This document shows positions 28,803-38,913 of a stretch of DNA of 64,000 nucleotides, piece by piece. This DNA comes from Bifidobacterium choerinum (GTDB lineage: Bacteria > Actinomycetota > Actinomycetes > Actinomycetales > Bifidobacteriaceae). The notes below the pieces were generated by a model. It was not told the DNA's origin. It saw nothing but the letters and a program-made list of their open reading frames with translations, and ran no database searches. Position numbers and translations under genes: made by a program. Numbering within the stretch: position 1 is the stretch's first letter; each line of letters starts with the position of its first letter. Location of the stretch: contig NZ_JGYU01000003.1 in assembly GCF_000741135.1 (NCBI RefSeq), positions 62,001 through 126,000 on the forward strand, in the 5' to 3' direction.

Positions 28803-31115
28803 ATGAAGAAACGTGTATGGCTTTCGATGCTGAGCTCGGTGATCTGGACCGTCGTCATCTGCGCGCTCGTGTTCGGCATCGGATTCCTGATCGCGAAGGA
28901 GTCGGATTCGTCCGACCTCGAATACAACTCGCTCGACTACGACGTGCAGGTGCTCGACGACGGCGACCTGCGCATCAGGCAGATCGTCGACGTGCGACTG
29001 CACGAACGCGAGGACTCGGACGACGACGTGATCCCGTGGAAGCAGCTGTACCAGACCTACACGCTCAAGGCGTCGCAGCTGACGAACATCACCGACGTCA
29101 GCGTGAAGAACCTCGACACCGGCGAGGAGTACGCGCAGACCGAACCGAAGAACCCGAAATACCTGTCGACGAGCGCATGGAACCGGGAATATGCGAGGCA
29201 CTGGTACATCGCCGACGTAACCTCCGGCGCGTCGTCGCCCAAGGCCTACGATCCTGCCGTGGACGGCCTCGAATCGCGCACGCGCGCGCAGATGGGGCTT
29301 GACGAGCAGGCCACGATGGCCTCGAAGACGACGGACGCCGACAGCGACGCCGACGCCGACGAAAGCCCCGAATGGCCGCGCGACAAGGACATCGAAATCG
29401 GCTGGAACATCCCGGCGACGAACGCGGCGAAAAGCATGCGCTTCGAGATCGCGATGACGTGGGAGGGCGTCGCGACCGAGTACAACGACGTCACGAAGTT
29501 CCAATGGGAGCCCTTCGGCCCGGAGAACATGGTGCCGATCGGCGTCGTACGCGGCACGGTGACCTTCCCGAAGGGCACCGGTGAACGCGATTCGTGGGCA
29601 TGGCTGCACTACGCGGGCAACTCGCTCACGAAGCGCGTCCCCGGCGGCCTCGAATTCACCGCCTACAACGTGCGCTCCAGGCAGCACCTCGACCTCGTCG
29701 CGATGATGACGAACGCGCACGTCGCCGGCGTCGAACGCCACGTCGACGGCGACGCGAAGCAGTGGACGATCGACGACGAGACGCGTCAGGAGCGCGCATG
29801 GCACGACCAGCAGCACCGCCGCGCCGTTATCCGGCTGTGCATCTGGATCGCCGTCGCGATCACCGTCGTGCTGCTGAGCTTCTTCGGCATCCGCGCGGCG
29901 CTGCGCTCGCGGCGCGCCGCACGTCTGACAAGCGACATCGACTACTGGCGCGATGTGCCGGCGATGACGCCGGGCGCGGCCGCCGTGCTGTGGACGAAGA
30001 TCGGCCGCGCGCCGGCCGCGACGCGCACGTCGCGCGAGATGGCGGCGACGATGATGTCGCTGATCGACAAGAAGTACATCGCCGTGTATCCGGGGGAGGC
30101 GAAACGCTACGCCGGCATCGACCTGAGCCGCGTCACCTCCGCCGACGTCGCGCGGCTGATCGCGTCGGGCGAGACGAATCCGAAGAAGCTCGGCAAGACG
30201 AGCACGATCGTGCTGCTGCCGCGCGTGTTCGGCACGATGGTCGTCGACGGCGGCGGCGCGGCGCCTGAACTGTGCCGCTCGGAGCAGCGGCTGTTGAGCA
30301 TCCTGCGCGAGGCGTACGAACGGCTGCACACGCCGGTGTTCGACATCAAACAGATGAACAAGGCGTTCCGCCAGTGGGAGGACGGTCATCTGTCGGTCGA
30401 GCTGTTCACCGACGCCTGCGATGACGAATGCGCCGCGCTCGGCGCGACGCAGCACGCGTCGCCGGCCGCCGTCACGCTCGGCATCCTCGACATCCTCGTC
30501 GGCGTGCTCGCCGGCATCTACTTCATGGCGTCCGACGGCAACGTGCTGCTCACCTGCTGTCTGAGCCTGCCCGCCGTCTTCTGCGGCTTGTTCGCATGCA
30601 TCGCGAACAAGGACTTCCGCATCACCGAATCCGGGCAGCGCACGATCGGCGAACTCGTCGGCTTCGACCGCTACCTCGAGGACTTCAGCGAGTTCTCCGA
30701 CCGTGAGGTGCTCGATGTGACGCTGTGGGGCCGGTATCTCGTGTACGCGGCCGCGCTCGGCGTGTCGCGTAAGGTGCTGCAGCAGCTCGCCGCCGCCTAT
30801 CCGCAGGTCAACGACGCCGCATGGCTCGACGACAACGCAGCCGCCTCCGGCGTGCTGTTCTGGTCGGCCAGGCCGAGCACGATCGTCGGCGCGTCGCTCG
30901 GTTCGGCGCTCGCCGGCGGCAGCTTCGGCGCGTTCTCCGGCGGCTTCGTCGACTTCGGCACACAGCTGAGTTCGGGCATGGCGTCGGTGCAGTCGACGAT
31001 CTCGGCGGCGGCGCCGTCGTCCTCGTCGTCGGGCGGTTCCGGCGGCTCGTTCTCCGGCGGCGGGTTCGGCGGCTCGTCGGGCGGTTCCGGCGGCGGCTCC
31101 TTCGGCGGCCGTTGA
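28803..31115 (+). CDS. DUF2207 domain membrane protein
   Basis: 770 residues. An N-terminal signal-anchor helix (7-30) is followed by an extracytoplasmic DUF2207 region (YDVQVLDDGDLRIRQIVDVRLHE; VEIGWNIP-like IEIGWNIPATNAAKSMRFEI). A second helix spans about 342-363, with a cytoplasmic stretch and two further helices at about 556-577 and 583-603. After RYLEDFSEFSDREVLDVTLWGRYLVYA the chain ends in a Gly/Ser-rich tail (GGSFSGGGFGG type, from about 735), typical of this family. Start ATG has AGGGAG upstream. Function is unknown; families with this layout are linked to lemA. A damaged paralogue follows 80 bases downstream. Confidence 0.88.
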   Translation: MKKRVWLSMLSSVIWTVVICALVFGIGFLIAKESDSSDLEYNSLDYDVQVLDDGDLRIRQIVDVRLHEREDSDDDVIPWKQLYQTYTLKASQLTNITDVSVKNLDTGEEYAQTEPKNPKYLSTSAWNREYARHWYIADVTSGASSPKAYDPAVDGLESRTRAQMGLDEQATMASKTTDADSDADADESPEWPRDKDIEIGWNIPATNAAKSMRFEIAMTWEGVATEYNDVTKFQWEPFGPENMVPIGVVRGTVTFPKGTGERDSWAWLHYAGNSLTKRVPGGLEFTAYNVRSRQHLDLVAMMTNAHVAGVERHVDGDAKQWTIDDETRQERAWHDQQHRRAVIRLCIWIAVAITVVLLSFFGIRAALRSRRAARLTSDIDYWRDVPAMTPGAAAVLWTKIGRAPAATRTSREMAATMMSLIDKKYIAVYPGEAKRYAGIDLSRVTSADVARLIASGETNPKKLGKTSTIVLLPRVFGTMVVDGGGAAPELCRSEQRLLSILREAYERLHTPVFDIKQMNKAFRQWEDGHLSVELFTDACDDECAALGATQHASPAAVTLGILDILVGVLAGIYFMASDGNVLLTCCLSLPAVFCGLFACIANKDFRITESGQRTIGELVGFDRYLEDFSEFSDREVLDVTLWGRYLVYAAALGVSRKVLQQLAAAYPQVNDAAWLDDNAAASGVLFWSARPSTIVGASLGSALAGGSFGAFSGGFVDFGTQLSSGMASVQSTISAAAPSSSSSGGSGGSFSGGGFGGSSGGSGGGSFGGR

Positions 31116-31195
31116 CGGTTCGGCGGCGCATATGCGGCGGCCGGCGCAGGCGACACGACGGCGCAACGGCATAGTCGACATGGCGGGGGACACGG

Positions 31196-33291
31196 ATGAC
31201 CAAACGGACGAAGAACATCGTGCTGGCGAGCGTGCTGCTCGTGGCGCCTGGCGTGCTGCTCGTGCTCGCCGTCGCCGTGCGCGGGCAGCCGTTCGCGCCG
31301 CTGTCGTACAACGAGACGTCCTACGACATCGAGGTGCTCGACAACGGCAACACGCGCGTGACGATGACGCTCGACTACCGGCTGGGCAGACGCGACTCGT
31401 CGAAGTCATGGAAGCAGTTGCACCGCACGATTCCGCTGTCCGCGTCCGGCGTGACGAACGTCGCCGTCGAACAGGTGCGCAATCTGAGCACCGGCGAGAC
31501 GTACCGGCAGGGCGACCCGGTGGACGCGAGCCTGTACGATGACGGCGGCTGGGACATCCGGCACGCGCGGCAGTGGTACATCGCGACGCAGGGCGACATG
31601 CTGCGCCCATACGATCCGCACACCAACGGCATCCGCGCTGGCTCATCGCAGTCGATCGTGAAGAACGTCGAGATCGGCTGGAACATCCCGCCGACGAAGA
31701 CGGCGAAGAGCATGCGCTTCGAGGTAACGATGACGCTCGCCGGCATGGTCACCGCCTGCCCGGGCAACGACGTCTTCAACTGGCAGCCGGTCGACGAGAC
31801 GAATGAGTCGCCGATCCGCAGGTTCTCGGCGACGGTGCGCTTCCCGCAGGCCGTCGACGAGGCGAACTCGACGATGTGGGTGCACTACGACGGCACGTCG
31901 ACGACGGCGTACCGCGACGGCATGTTCACGTTCGGCATCGACGACGTGCGCGCGCGATCATACGTCCAGCTGACGGCGATGCTGCCGGAGGGCAGCGTGG
32001 CACGGCCGGCGTGGACGGACACAGTGAGCGGACGGCAGCTCAACGACGAGGAACGGCAACGCGAGGCGCGATGGCGGTACGAGCAGCAGTCGTCGGCGCG
32101 CGGACTGCTCGTCGTCAGCGGCCTGCTGCTGCTCATCGCCGCCGTCATCGCCGCGATCGGCATGCGTCTCGTGCTCGGACAGCGTCGGCTGCGCGGACGG
32201 CTCGAGGCGATCATGCCGTACTGGCGCGGCCTGCCGCCGATCAGTCCGGGCGCGGCGGCGCTCGTCTACGACATCGCCAACGGCGTGACCGCCGACAAGC
32301 GGCTCGGCGGCCGCCAGCTGGGCGCGACGATGCTGTCGCTCGTGACGAAGGGATTCGCGCGCATGTATCCGGGCCGGTGAGCGGTACCGCGGCATCGACA
32401 TGCTCAGGACCGACGCGACGACGCTCGCGCGGATGGCCTCGGCGCGCGGCGCGGGCGACGACGATACGACGAGCACGATCGTGCTGCTGCCGCGCGCCTT
32501 CGACATGGCGTCGTGCCAACGGCAGCTGTGCATGTCGGAACGCGCGGCGCGCGACATGCTGCGCGCGACCGGCCAGCGGCTAGGATCGGTCGTCTTCGAC
32601 ACGCGGCAGTGCGCGCAGTGTCTCGGCGACGGCGACGACGCGCGCGAGCTGTCGCGCTCGTTCCACGAACGCTGCATCGCCGAGATGGGCGAGCTCGGCG
32701 TGTGCCCGAAGCGGGCGATGGGTGCGCGCGTCTGCCATCCTCTCCTACGCCTGCGCGTTCCTCGCGGCGCTGATATGGCTGTGGAGGGCCGGAGGCGCGC
32801 TGCTGCCGATCGTCATCGTCGTCGTGGCCGCCGCCGTCGCCGGCGTGCAGCTGATGAGGCAGACGCAGTACGACGTCGACGAGCGAGGCATGCGGCTCGC
32901 GGCGCAGGTGCGCGGCCTCGGCAGATATCTCGAGGACTTCAGCCATTTCGCCGACCGCGGTGTGCTTGACGTGAAACTGTGGGGACGCTACATGGTGTAC
33001 GCGACCGCGTTCGGCATCGCCGACAAGGCGATGGCGCAGCTGACCGACCCCGCATGGGCGTCCGCCGGCGGCGACGACTACTCGCTCGTCTACTGGATGG
33101 ACCGTTCGTTCCGCCGCGGACACGCGCATGGCGGCGGATTGCGCGACGGCGTGCCGATGGTCGGGGATTTCGTCGATCTCGGCGCACGGTTCGCGGTCGG
33201 CTTCGGCGACGTCGCGCAGGTGCTCTCGGCGGCGTCCGGCGCGTTCAGCGGCGGATCGGGCGGTTGGAACAGCCGTCCGGGCGCGGGCTGA
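31196..33291 (+). pseudogene. Second DUF2207 membrane protein, broken by two frameshifts
   Basis: Three reading-frame segments together match the upstream paralogue. 31196-32380 encodes the signal anchor and DUF2207 region up to MLSLVTKGFARMYPGR. An extra T at about 32378 creates the TGA; without it the text reads PGRERYRGIDMLRTD, parallel to PGEAKRYAGIDLSRV upstream. A second extra base, a G in GGG near 32720-32722, shifts into the last frame (VRASAILSYACAFLAALIWLW onward), which contains RYLEDFSHFADRGVLDVKLWGRYMVYA and ends at 33291. Repaired length is about 697 residues, ending in a short Gly-rich tail. Either a young pseudogene or sequencing error; translation as given yields a 394-residue fragment with the first helix and domain. 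Confidence 0.82.
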
Positions 33292-33499
33292 GGCGGCGGA
33301 CGCTGGGCCCCGCGCGGGGGCTGTGCGGCGCGCGGTCGTGCGGCGTGCGGTGCGACGCTCGGGGCCGTTGCGTGGCGTGCCTGGCCCCATGTGCGCCGCG
33401 CTTGCGGCGCCGGGAATTACCGGGCGATTTCTATGATGGTGACGGGGCGCGCCGCACGGTGCGCCGCGCCGAATCGTCAACAACCGCGAAGGAGCAGCG

Positions 33500-34363
33500 A
33501 TGGTACTGCACAGGAACATGGGGCCGTTCGACACGACGGCGATCGGTCTTGGCGAAATGCCGCTGACCATTGAGAACAATCTGGGGCCGAACATGGGCGT
33601 CGAGACGATCCATGCGGCGCTCGACGCCGGCTGCCGCCAGATCGACACGGCGTGGGCGTACTACTGCTCGGGCGGCGAGGAGCAGACCGGCGAGAAGCTC
33701 GTGCGTGAGGCGATGGCCAGCTGGGACGGTCCGAAGGACGAGGTGCTCATCGCGACGAAGGTCGGGCACTACCGCAACTTCACCGACGGCAAGCCGACCT
33801 GGGACGTCGACGGGTCGCCGGAGAACCTGATACGACGCGCGAAGGAAAGCGCGCTCGCGCTCGGCGTGGACACGATCGACCTGCTGTACTTCCACCGGCC
33901 GGATCCGAGCATCCCGTACGGCGAGTCGATCGAGGCGATCAAGCAGCTCGTCGACGAGGGCGTGGCGCGCGAGGCGGGCGTGTCGAACGCGTCGATCGAA
34001 CAGATGGACATCGCGCAGGAGATCCTCGGCGATAAGCTGATCGCCGTGCAGAACCAGTATTCGCCGATCTACACCGAGACGGCGGACACGCTCGAGCATG
34101 CGGCTAGGATCGGCATCAGCTTCGTGTGCTGGAGTCCGCTCGGCGGCTTCCGCAAACCGAAGGACGAATCGAAGTTCGATCCGTTCCGCGCGATCGCCGA
34201 ACGGCGCGGCGTCAGCTACCAGCAGATCGTGCTCGCATGGGAGCTCGCCAAGGGCGACCACGTGTTCGTCATTCCGGGTGCGCACCGTCCGGCGACGATC
34301 CTCGATTCGCTCAAGGCCGGCGACCTTGAACTGACGCCGGAGGAGCTCGCGACGCTCGGCTGA
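33500..34363 (+). CDS. Aldo/keto reductase
   Basis: 287 residues, NAD(P)H-dependent carbonyl reduction on a TIM-barrel fold. The tetrad is in place: Asp49 and Tyr54 in IDTAWAYY, Lys87 in ATKVGHY, His132 in YFHRPDP. Further family signs are EAGVSNASIEQM, VQNQYSPIY, WSPLGG and the cofactor-binding C-terminal VIPGAHRPATILDSL. AAGGAG precedes the ATG by five bases. It is a single gene between intergenic repeats; substrate not predictable. Confidence 0.92.
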   Translation: MVLHRNMGPFDTTAIGLGEMPLTIENNLGPNMGVETIHAALDAGCRQIDTAWAYYCSGGEEQTGEKLVREAMASWDGPKDEVLIATKVGHYRNFTDGKPTWDVDGSPENLIRRAKESALALGVDTIDLLYFHRPDPSIPYGESIEAIKQLVDEGVAREAGVSNASIEQMDIAQEILGDKLIAVQNQYSPIYTETADTLEHAARIGISFVCWSPLGGFRKPKDESKFDPFRAIAERRGVSYQQIVLAWELAKGDHVFVIPGAHRPATILDSLKAGDLELTPEELATLG

Positions 34364-34532
34364 CGGCTGTCGAGGGAGATTTGCCTCCGGGATTCGCTCC
34401 GGAAGCTGCGTCTGGGCCGGTCCCGCCGCATGGTTCAGCCATGTGCGGGGCCGGCCCCGCACATACTGGGCCGGTGGACGGCTGGGGCTTGGTCGCAGGA
34501 GGTGGCCGGGGTCCGGTCGCGGTGCTGATTGC

Positions 34533-34720
34533 AGTCGGTTTTATCGACTGGCTCGACGGTTCGTCCCACAATCGGTCCGTTTTGCGGGTGGGGCCGTCGG
34601 GCTGATCGATGGATCGGGACGGAGCGGTCGGGTTCATCGGGCTGGTTGACGGGTCGGGACGGAAATGGCCCGTTTTGCGGGTGGGGCCGTCGGGCTGATC
34701 GACGGACCGGGACGCTATGC
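34533..34720. repeat. Intergenic 53/40 repeat family, array 3
   Basis: Four units: 34533-34585 (53), 34586-34625 (40), 34626-34678 (53), 34679-34720 (42). Long and short units alternate strictly. Short units end GGAGC or GCTATGC after GGGACG; long units carry AAATGGCCCGTTTTGC-like tails. The array sits in the 542-base gap between the aldo/keto reductase and peptidase U32 genes. Before it, 34425-34470 contains an imperfect palindrome around CATGTGCGGGGCCGGCCCCG, possibly the reductase terminator. Confidence 0.88.
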
Positions 34721-34905
34721 GGGAGGAAATCTGGGATGGAAGGGAGAAGGAATGGGGAAGAGGAACCGGGGCGTGGAAGGAATGTGGAAGGAATCGGGCG
34801 GGCACGGTACGGGGCGGCGTTGCGGCTAGACTGGGGTGCGGCAAAAACGGGGTCGCGCGGATGGCGGAGCAACGTCCGGCGTGACGACGACAGGAGGAAT
34901 CGGGC

Positions 34906-36474
34906 ATGAAACGTCGTGTGAAACCAGAGGTGCTCGCGCCGGCAGGCAATCTGCGCGGACTGAAGACGGCCGTCGACTACGGCGCCGACGCCGTGTACTG
35001 CGGCGGCAAGGCCTTCGGCATGCGCTCGGCGCCGCGCAACCTGAGCATCGAGGACTTCGCCGAGGGCGCACGCTACGCGCATGAGCGCGGCGCGCGCGTC
35101 TACGTCACGCTCAACATCCTGCCGAGGAACAACGAGATCACGGCGATCGAGGCGTACATCAACGACCTGAAGACGACCGGCGTCGACGCGCTCATCGTCA
35201 CCGACATCGGCGTCATGATGCTCGCGCGCAGGATCGCGCCGGAACTCGAACTGCATGTGTCGACGCAGGCCGGCGTCACGAACTACCTCGCCGCGAACGC
35301 ATTGTACGAGCTCGGCGCGCGCCGCGTCGTGCTCGCGCGCGAGATGGATCTGCAGGCCGTGCGCGACATCCGCGCGAACATCCCCGACGACCTCGACATC
35401 GAGACCTTCGTCCACGGATCGATGTGCATGGCCTTCTCCGGACGCTGCCTCATCTCGAACTACCTCACCGGCCGCGACGGCAACCACGGCGAATGCGCGC
35501 AGCCGTGCCGCTGGAAGTACTCGCTCGTCGAGGAGAAACGCCCCGGGCAGGTGTTCCCGGTCGAGGAGACCGCGCAGGGCACCTATCTGTTCAACTCGCA
35601 GGACATGAACATGATGGCGCACATCGACGATCTGATCGACTCGGGCGCCACGTCGCTCAAGATCGAGGGGCGTTCGAAGTCGGCGTACTACGTGGCCGCG
35701 ATGACGAACGCGTACAAGACCGCCGTCAACGCATACATGGTGCAGCGCGGCTTCGAGGACGAGGACGGCAACGAGCTCAAGCCGTTCCGCGACCGCGTCA
35801 TGCGCGCGGGGGAGACGGCGGACGACGCGGCCGGCGTCGACTCGATCATGGCGAACGCCGACGCCGCGTTCTGCGGCATGCCGAACTGGGACAGCGCGAA
35901 CGACGAAGGCGAGGAGACGGCCGCCGCCGCGACCGACGCAGCCGCCGACGCCGAGATCTCGAACCGCGCGGCGCGCCGCAGCGGCCTCGACCGCCAGCGC
36001 GCGTACGCCGAGGAGACAGCCGACGGATGGCGGCACGCCGCCGTGCGTCCGGCGCCGCACGTCGAACTGCCCGACTGGCTGATGGAGGAGCCGTACAAGG
36101 TCGCGCACCGCGACTACAGCACCGGCTTCTACTACCCGGAGCAGAAGGTGACGCAGAACACCGACCGCAGCGCGTACTTCCGCGAATGGCTCGTCGTCGG
36201 CGAGACGCTCGGCTGGAGCCCCGACGAAGGAGGCCGCGTGACGATCATGAGCCGCAACAAGATCGAGCCGGGACAGCTCGTCGAGTTCCTGCTGCCGGGA
36301 CGCGCGCCGCTCGAATACATCGTGCCCGACCACGGCATCCGCGACGCCGACGGCGACGACGTGCCGATGGTCAACAATCCGGCGCACGTGTTCTCGCTGC
36401 CGCTCGACGTCGAAGTGCCGGTCAACGCGGCGCTGCGTTCACGCACGAAGAAGCCGACGCTCAAAGCGGAATGA
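34906..36474 (+). CDS. Peptidase U32 family protein
   Basis: 522 residues. The U32 family includes putative collagenase-like peptidases and, in YegQ/TrhP and RlhA branches, RNA hydroxylation factors. The N-terminal barrel begins VLAPAGNLRGLKTAVDYGADAVYCGG. The diagnostic segment IETFVHGSMCMAFSGRCLISNYL is followed by the cysteine cluster GNHGECAQPCRWKY and SLKIEGRSKSAYYVA. An insert of about 120 residues (roughly 290-400, acidic and Ala-rich) precedes a C-terminal beta domain (GFYYPEQ). ATG at 34906 follows AGGAGG by eight bases. Given the Cys cluster, an RNA-modification role is as plausible as proteolysis. Confidence 0.9.
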   Translation: MKRRVKPEVLAPAGNLRGLKTAVDYGADAVYCGGKAFGMRSAPRNLSIEDFAEGARYAHERGARVYVTLNILPRNNEITAIEAYINDLKTTGVDALIVTDIGVMMLARRIAPELELHVSTQAGVTNYLAANALYELGARRVVLAREMDLQAVRDIRANIPDDLDIETFVHGSMCMAFSGRCLISNYLTGRDGNHGECAQPCRWKYSLVEEKRPGQVFPVEETAQGTYLFNSQDMNMMAHIDDLIDSGATSLKIEGRSKSAYYVAAMTNAYKTAVNAYMVQRGFEDEDGNELKPFRDRVMRAGETADDAAGVDSIMANADAAFCGMPNWDSANDEGEETAAAATDAAADAEISNRAARRSGLDRQRAYAEETADGWRHAAVRPAPHVELPDWLMEEPYKVAHRDYSTGFYYPEQKVTQNTDRSAYFREWLVVGETLGWSPDEGGRVTIMSRNKIEPGQLVEFLLPGRAPLEYIVPDHGIRDADGDDVPMVNNPAHVFSLPLDVEVPVNAALRSRTKKPTLKAE

Positions 36475-36542
36475 CCGCATCCGTTATTGCGTGAGCATAG
36501 GACGGCGGCCACCGGCGTGCGGCAGGCGCTAAAGTGAGCGGT

Positions 36543-37796
36543 ATGAGTGAAGCAACAGCACACGACGCGCAGCCCGAAGAGACGAGCGCACAGCACGACG
36601 CACAGCACGCAGAACGCCAGCACCATCTGCAGCAGATCAACCTCGATGATCTGCTGCAGGCGGTGCAGGCGCACGGCAAGAAGACGATGGAGGAGCAGGA
36701 CAAGGCGGCGTGCGAGCACGACGCCAAGGACGCCGACGGCAAACAGTACGACGACGCGATCCTCGACAGCTCGGCGATCGAACCGACCGACGACGAAGGC
36801 AACCCGATCCCGGTGACGATCCCGATCGTGCTCGCCCCCGGCATCAACGTCGTCTACACGACGCGGCTCGGCGGCGTGAGCACCGACGAATGGGCGCACT
36901 TCAACCTCGGCGGCAAGTCCGGCGACGATCCGGCGCATGTGCGCGCGAACCGCGACGCGCTCGCGAACGAACTGCACGCGAAACTATCGATCATCAATCA
37001 GGTGCATTCGGCGAAGGCGATCGACACTGACGACGTGTTCACCGAGAACGCGACCTTCGGTTTCGACGCCTCCGGCACGCAGCGCACCGCCGTGCGCGAG
37101 GAGGACGGCGCGATCGCCGTGCAGCGGCCGAGCGACGGCGTCGACGATGTCGAATCGGTCGACGGCGCCGTGCAGATCATCGAAGGCGACGCGCAGGTGA
37201 CGACGAAGACCGGCATCGCGCTCGGCGTATTCGCCGCCGACTGCCTGCCGGTGCTGCTCGCCGACCCGGTCGCCGGAGTCATCGCCGCCGCGCACTGCGG
37301 ACGCAAGGGCCTGATGGCCGGCGTCGTCGCCGAGACGGTCGAGATGATGAAGCACAAGGGCGCCGACCCCGCGCACATCCTCGCGACGCTCGGACCCGCG
37401 ATCTGCGGCGACTGCTACGAGGTCGGCGACGAGATCGCCGACGCCTTCGACGCGCGCTTCCCCGGCACTTTCACGCTCACGCGCTTCGGCGGCCCCGGCA
37501 TCGACATCAACAAGGCGGCGCTGCAGTCGCTCGAAGAGGCCGGCGTCTCCCCGAAGCACATCTTCTCGTCGCAGCCGCGCGTCAACGCGGCCACGCAGTA
37601 CCTGTCGCAGGACGCGGAACTGCAGCAGCTGTGCCGCGAGGACAACGAGGGCGACCCCGAACTCGACGAACGCATCAAGGGCATCCGCCACAGCATGTGC
37701 ACGCTCGAGAACCCGCTGTGGTTCTCGCACCGCCGCGCGCAGCTCGCGCACAAGAGCCGCGAGGGTCGCATGCTCGCGCTCATCGTGCGTCAGTGA
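36543..37796 (+). CDS. pgeF: PgeF/YfiH family polyphenol oxidase-domain protein
   Basis: 417 residues. The family includes peptidoglycan editing factor PgeF, which removes mis-incorporated L-Ser from muropeptide precursors, and laccase-like members. The metal-site residues are preserved: His155 in NQVHSAKAID, Cys234 in FAADCLPVLLADP, His251 in AAAHCGRKGL. LGPAICGDCYEVGDE is also conserved. About 90 N-terminal residues (His/Gln/Asp-rich, charged) are extra relative to typical family members of about 245-280 residues, and an acidic insert lies near 185-220. The ATG at 36543 is preferred to GTG 36534; neither has a strong ribosome site. Confidence 0.85.
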   Translation: MSEATAHDAQPEETSAQHDAQHAERQHHLQQINLDDLLQAVQAHGKKTMEEQDKAACEHDAKDADGKQYDDAILDSSAIEPTDDEGNPIPVTIPIVLAPGINVVYTTRLGGVSTDEWAHFNLGGKSGDDPAHVRANRDALANELHAKLSIINQVHSAKAIDTDDVFTENATFGFDASGTQRTAVREEDGAIAVQRPSDGVDDVESVDGAVQIIEGDAQVTTKTGIALGVFAADCLPVLLADPVAGVIAAAHCGRKGLMAGVVAETVEMMKHKGADPAHILATLGPAICGDCYEVGDEIADAFDARFPGTFTLTRFGGPGIDINKAALQSLEEAGVSPKHIFSSQPRVNAATQYLSQDAELQQLCREDNEGDPELDERIKGIRHSMCTLENPLWFSHRRAQLAHKSREGRMLALIVRQ

Positions 37797-37839
37797 GACG
37801 CGGCCGGACCACCGTTGGATTTTTCGCAAAGGACCAATC

Positions 37840-38664
37840 ATGGAACAACAGGACATGACCACGGCCGCCGACGCGCGGACGCAGGAACATAAGGACGTGC
37901 CGGTCGTCGCCGTCGTGCTCGCCGCTGGCTCGGGGCTGCGCTTCGACCCGGACAACCCCAAGCAGCTCGTCACGGTCGGAGGCAAACCGATCGTCGGTTG
38001 GAGCATCGACGCCTTCGAGCGTAACGCGCGCGTCAGCGACATCGTCGTCGTCGTCAACGCGCAGGTGCGTGCCGCGATCGAACAGCTCATCGCCGACTGC
38101 GGCGACACGAAGGTGCGTGCCGTCATCGACGGCGGCGCCGAACGCGCGGACAGCACGGCCGCGGCGCTCGAGACGCTGTCGGCCGCCGGCGTGCCCGGCG
38201 GCGCGAAGATCCTCATCCACGACTCGGTGCGGCCCTTCGTCACGCAGGCGCAGATCGACGGCTGCATCGACGCGCTCGAGGAGTTCGACGCGGCCACCGT
38301 CGCATGCCCGTCGACGGACACGGTGTTGCTCACCGAGGACCTCGGCGACCGTCAGGTCGTCAAGTCGGTGCCCGAACGGCGCCATTCGTACCGTGCGCAG
38401 ACGCCGCAGGCCTTCCGCTTCGCGACGATCCACGAGGCCTACGAGCTCGCGTCCGACGACCCCGACTTCCGTCCGACCGACGACACGCGCGTCGTCGTCG
38501 ACTACCTGCCCGATACGCCGGTGGCGATCGTCGGCGGCTCGCCGCTCAACATGAAGGTCACGACGCGCGACGACATGCCGTTCGCGACGCTCATCGCCGG
38601 CGAGATCACGAAGGCCGCCGCCAAGCAGCAGGTGCATGCGATGTTCCGTCAGGCGCTGAGCTGA
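37840..38664 (+). CDS. ispD: 2-C-methyl-D-erythritol 4-phosphate cytidylyltransferase
   Basis: 274 residues. Third step of the MEP isoprenoid pathway: MEP plus CTP gives CDP-ME. Nucleotidyltransferase motifs: VVLAAGSGLRF with NPKQLVTVGGKPI, GGAERADSTAAAL, IHDSVRPFVT, YRAQTPQAF, and NMKVTTRDDM near the C-terminus. A 20-residue N-terminal extension precedes the fold. AAAGGA lies upstream of the ATG. The related TarI family shares much of this pattern, but bifidobacteria depend on the MEP pathway, which favours IspD. Confidence 0.88.
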   Translation: MEQQDMTTAADARTQEHKDVPVVAVVLAAGSGLRFDPDNPKQLVTVGGKPIVGWSIDAFERNARVSDIVVVVNAQVRAAIEQLIADCGDTKVRAVIDGGAERADSTAAALETLSAAGVPGGAKILIHDSVRPFVTQAQIDGCIDALEEFDAATVACPSTDTVLLTEDLGDRQVVKSVPERRHSYRAQTPQAFRFATIHEAYELASDDPDFRPTDDTRVVVDYLPDTPVAIVGGSPLNMKVTTRDDMPFATLIAGEITKAAAKQQVHAMFRQALS

Positions 38665-38780
38665 ACCGTCCGCGCCGTCGGCGCAACACGAAACGCGATG
38701 CACGGGGTTACGGCCCCGTGCGCCGCGTTTGCATGGGCGCGCCCTTGCCGGTCTGTGTGTCTCCGGGGTTCATCCGGATG

Positions 38781-38806
38781 CATCTGGGCTGAGGAGGAGC
38801 ATTTTC
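38781..38806. repeat. Solitary arm of the long inverted-repeat element
   Basis: CATCTGGGCTG followed by AGGAGGAGCATTTTC matches the left arm of copies 1 and 2, but no complementary right arm is found in the next 150 bases. Instead, CCGGCGTT and similar pieces at 38807-38833 give a small local hairpin (CCGGCG...CGCCGG). It lies between the convergent ispD and Mrr-like genes. Confidence 0.65.
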
Positions 38807-38913
38807 CGGCGTTCCCGCCGGTATCCACGCCGGAACCAGTTCAGACGAACGCTGCGGGACGGGGGCGGTGGAGGACGCCGACGCCGGTGTGGACGCGGCG
38901 CCGTTCAGGGGCA

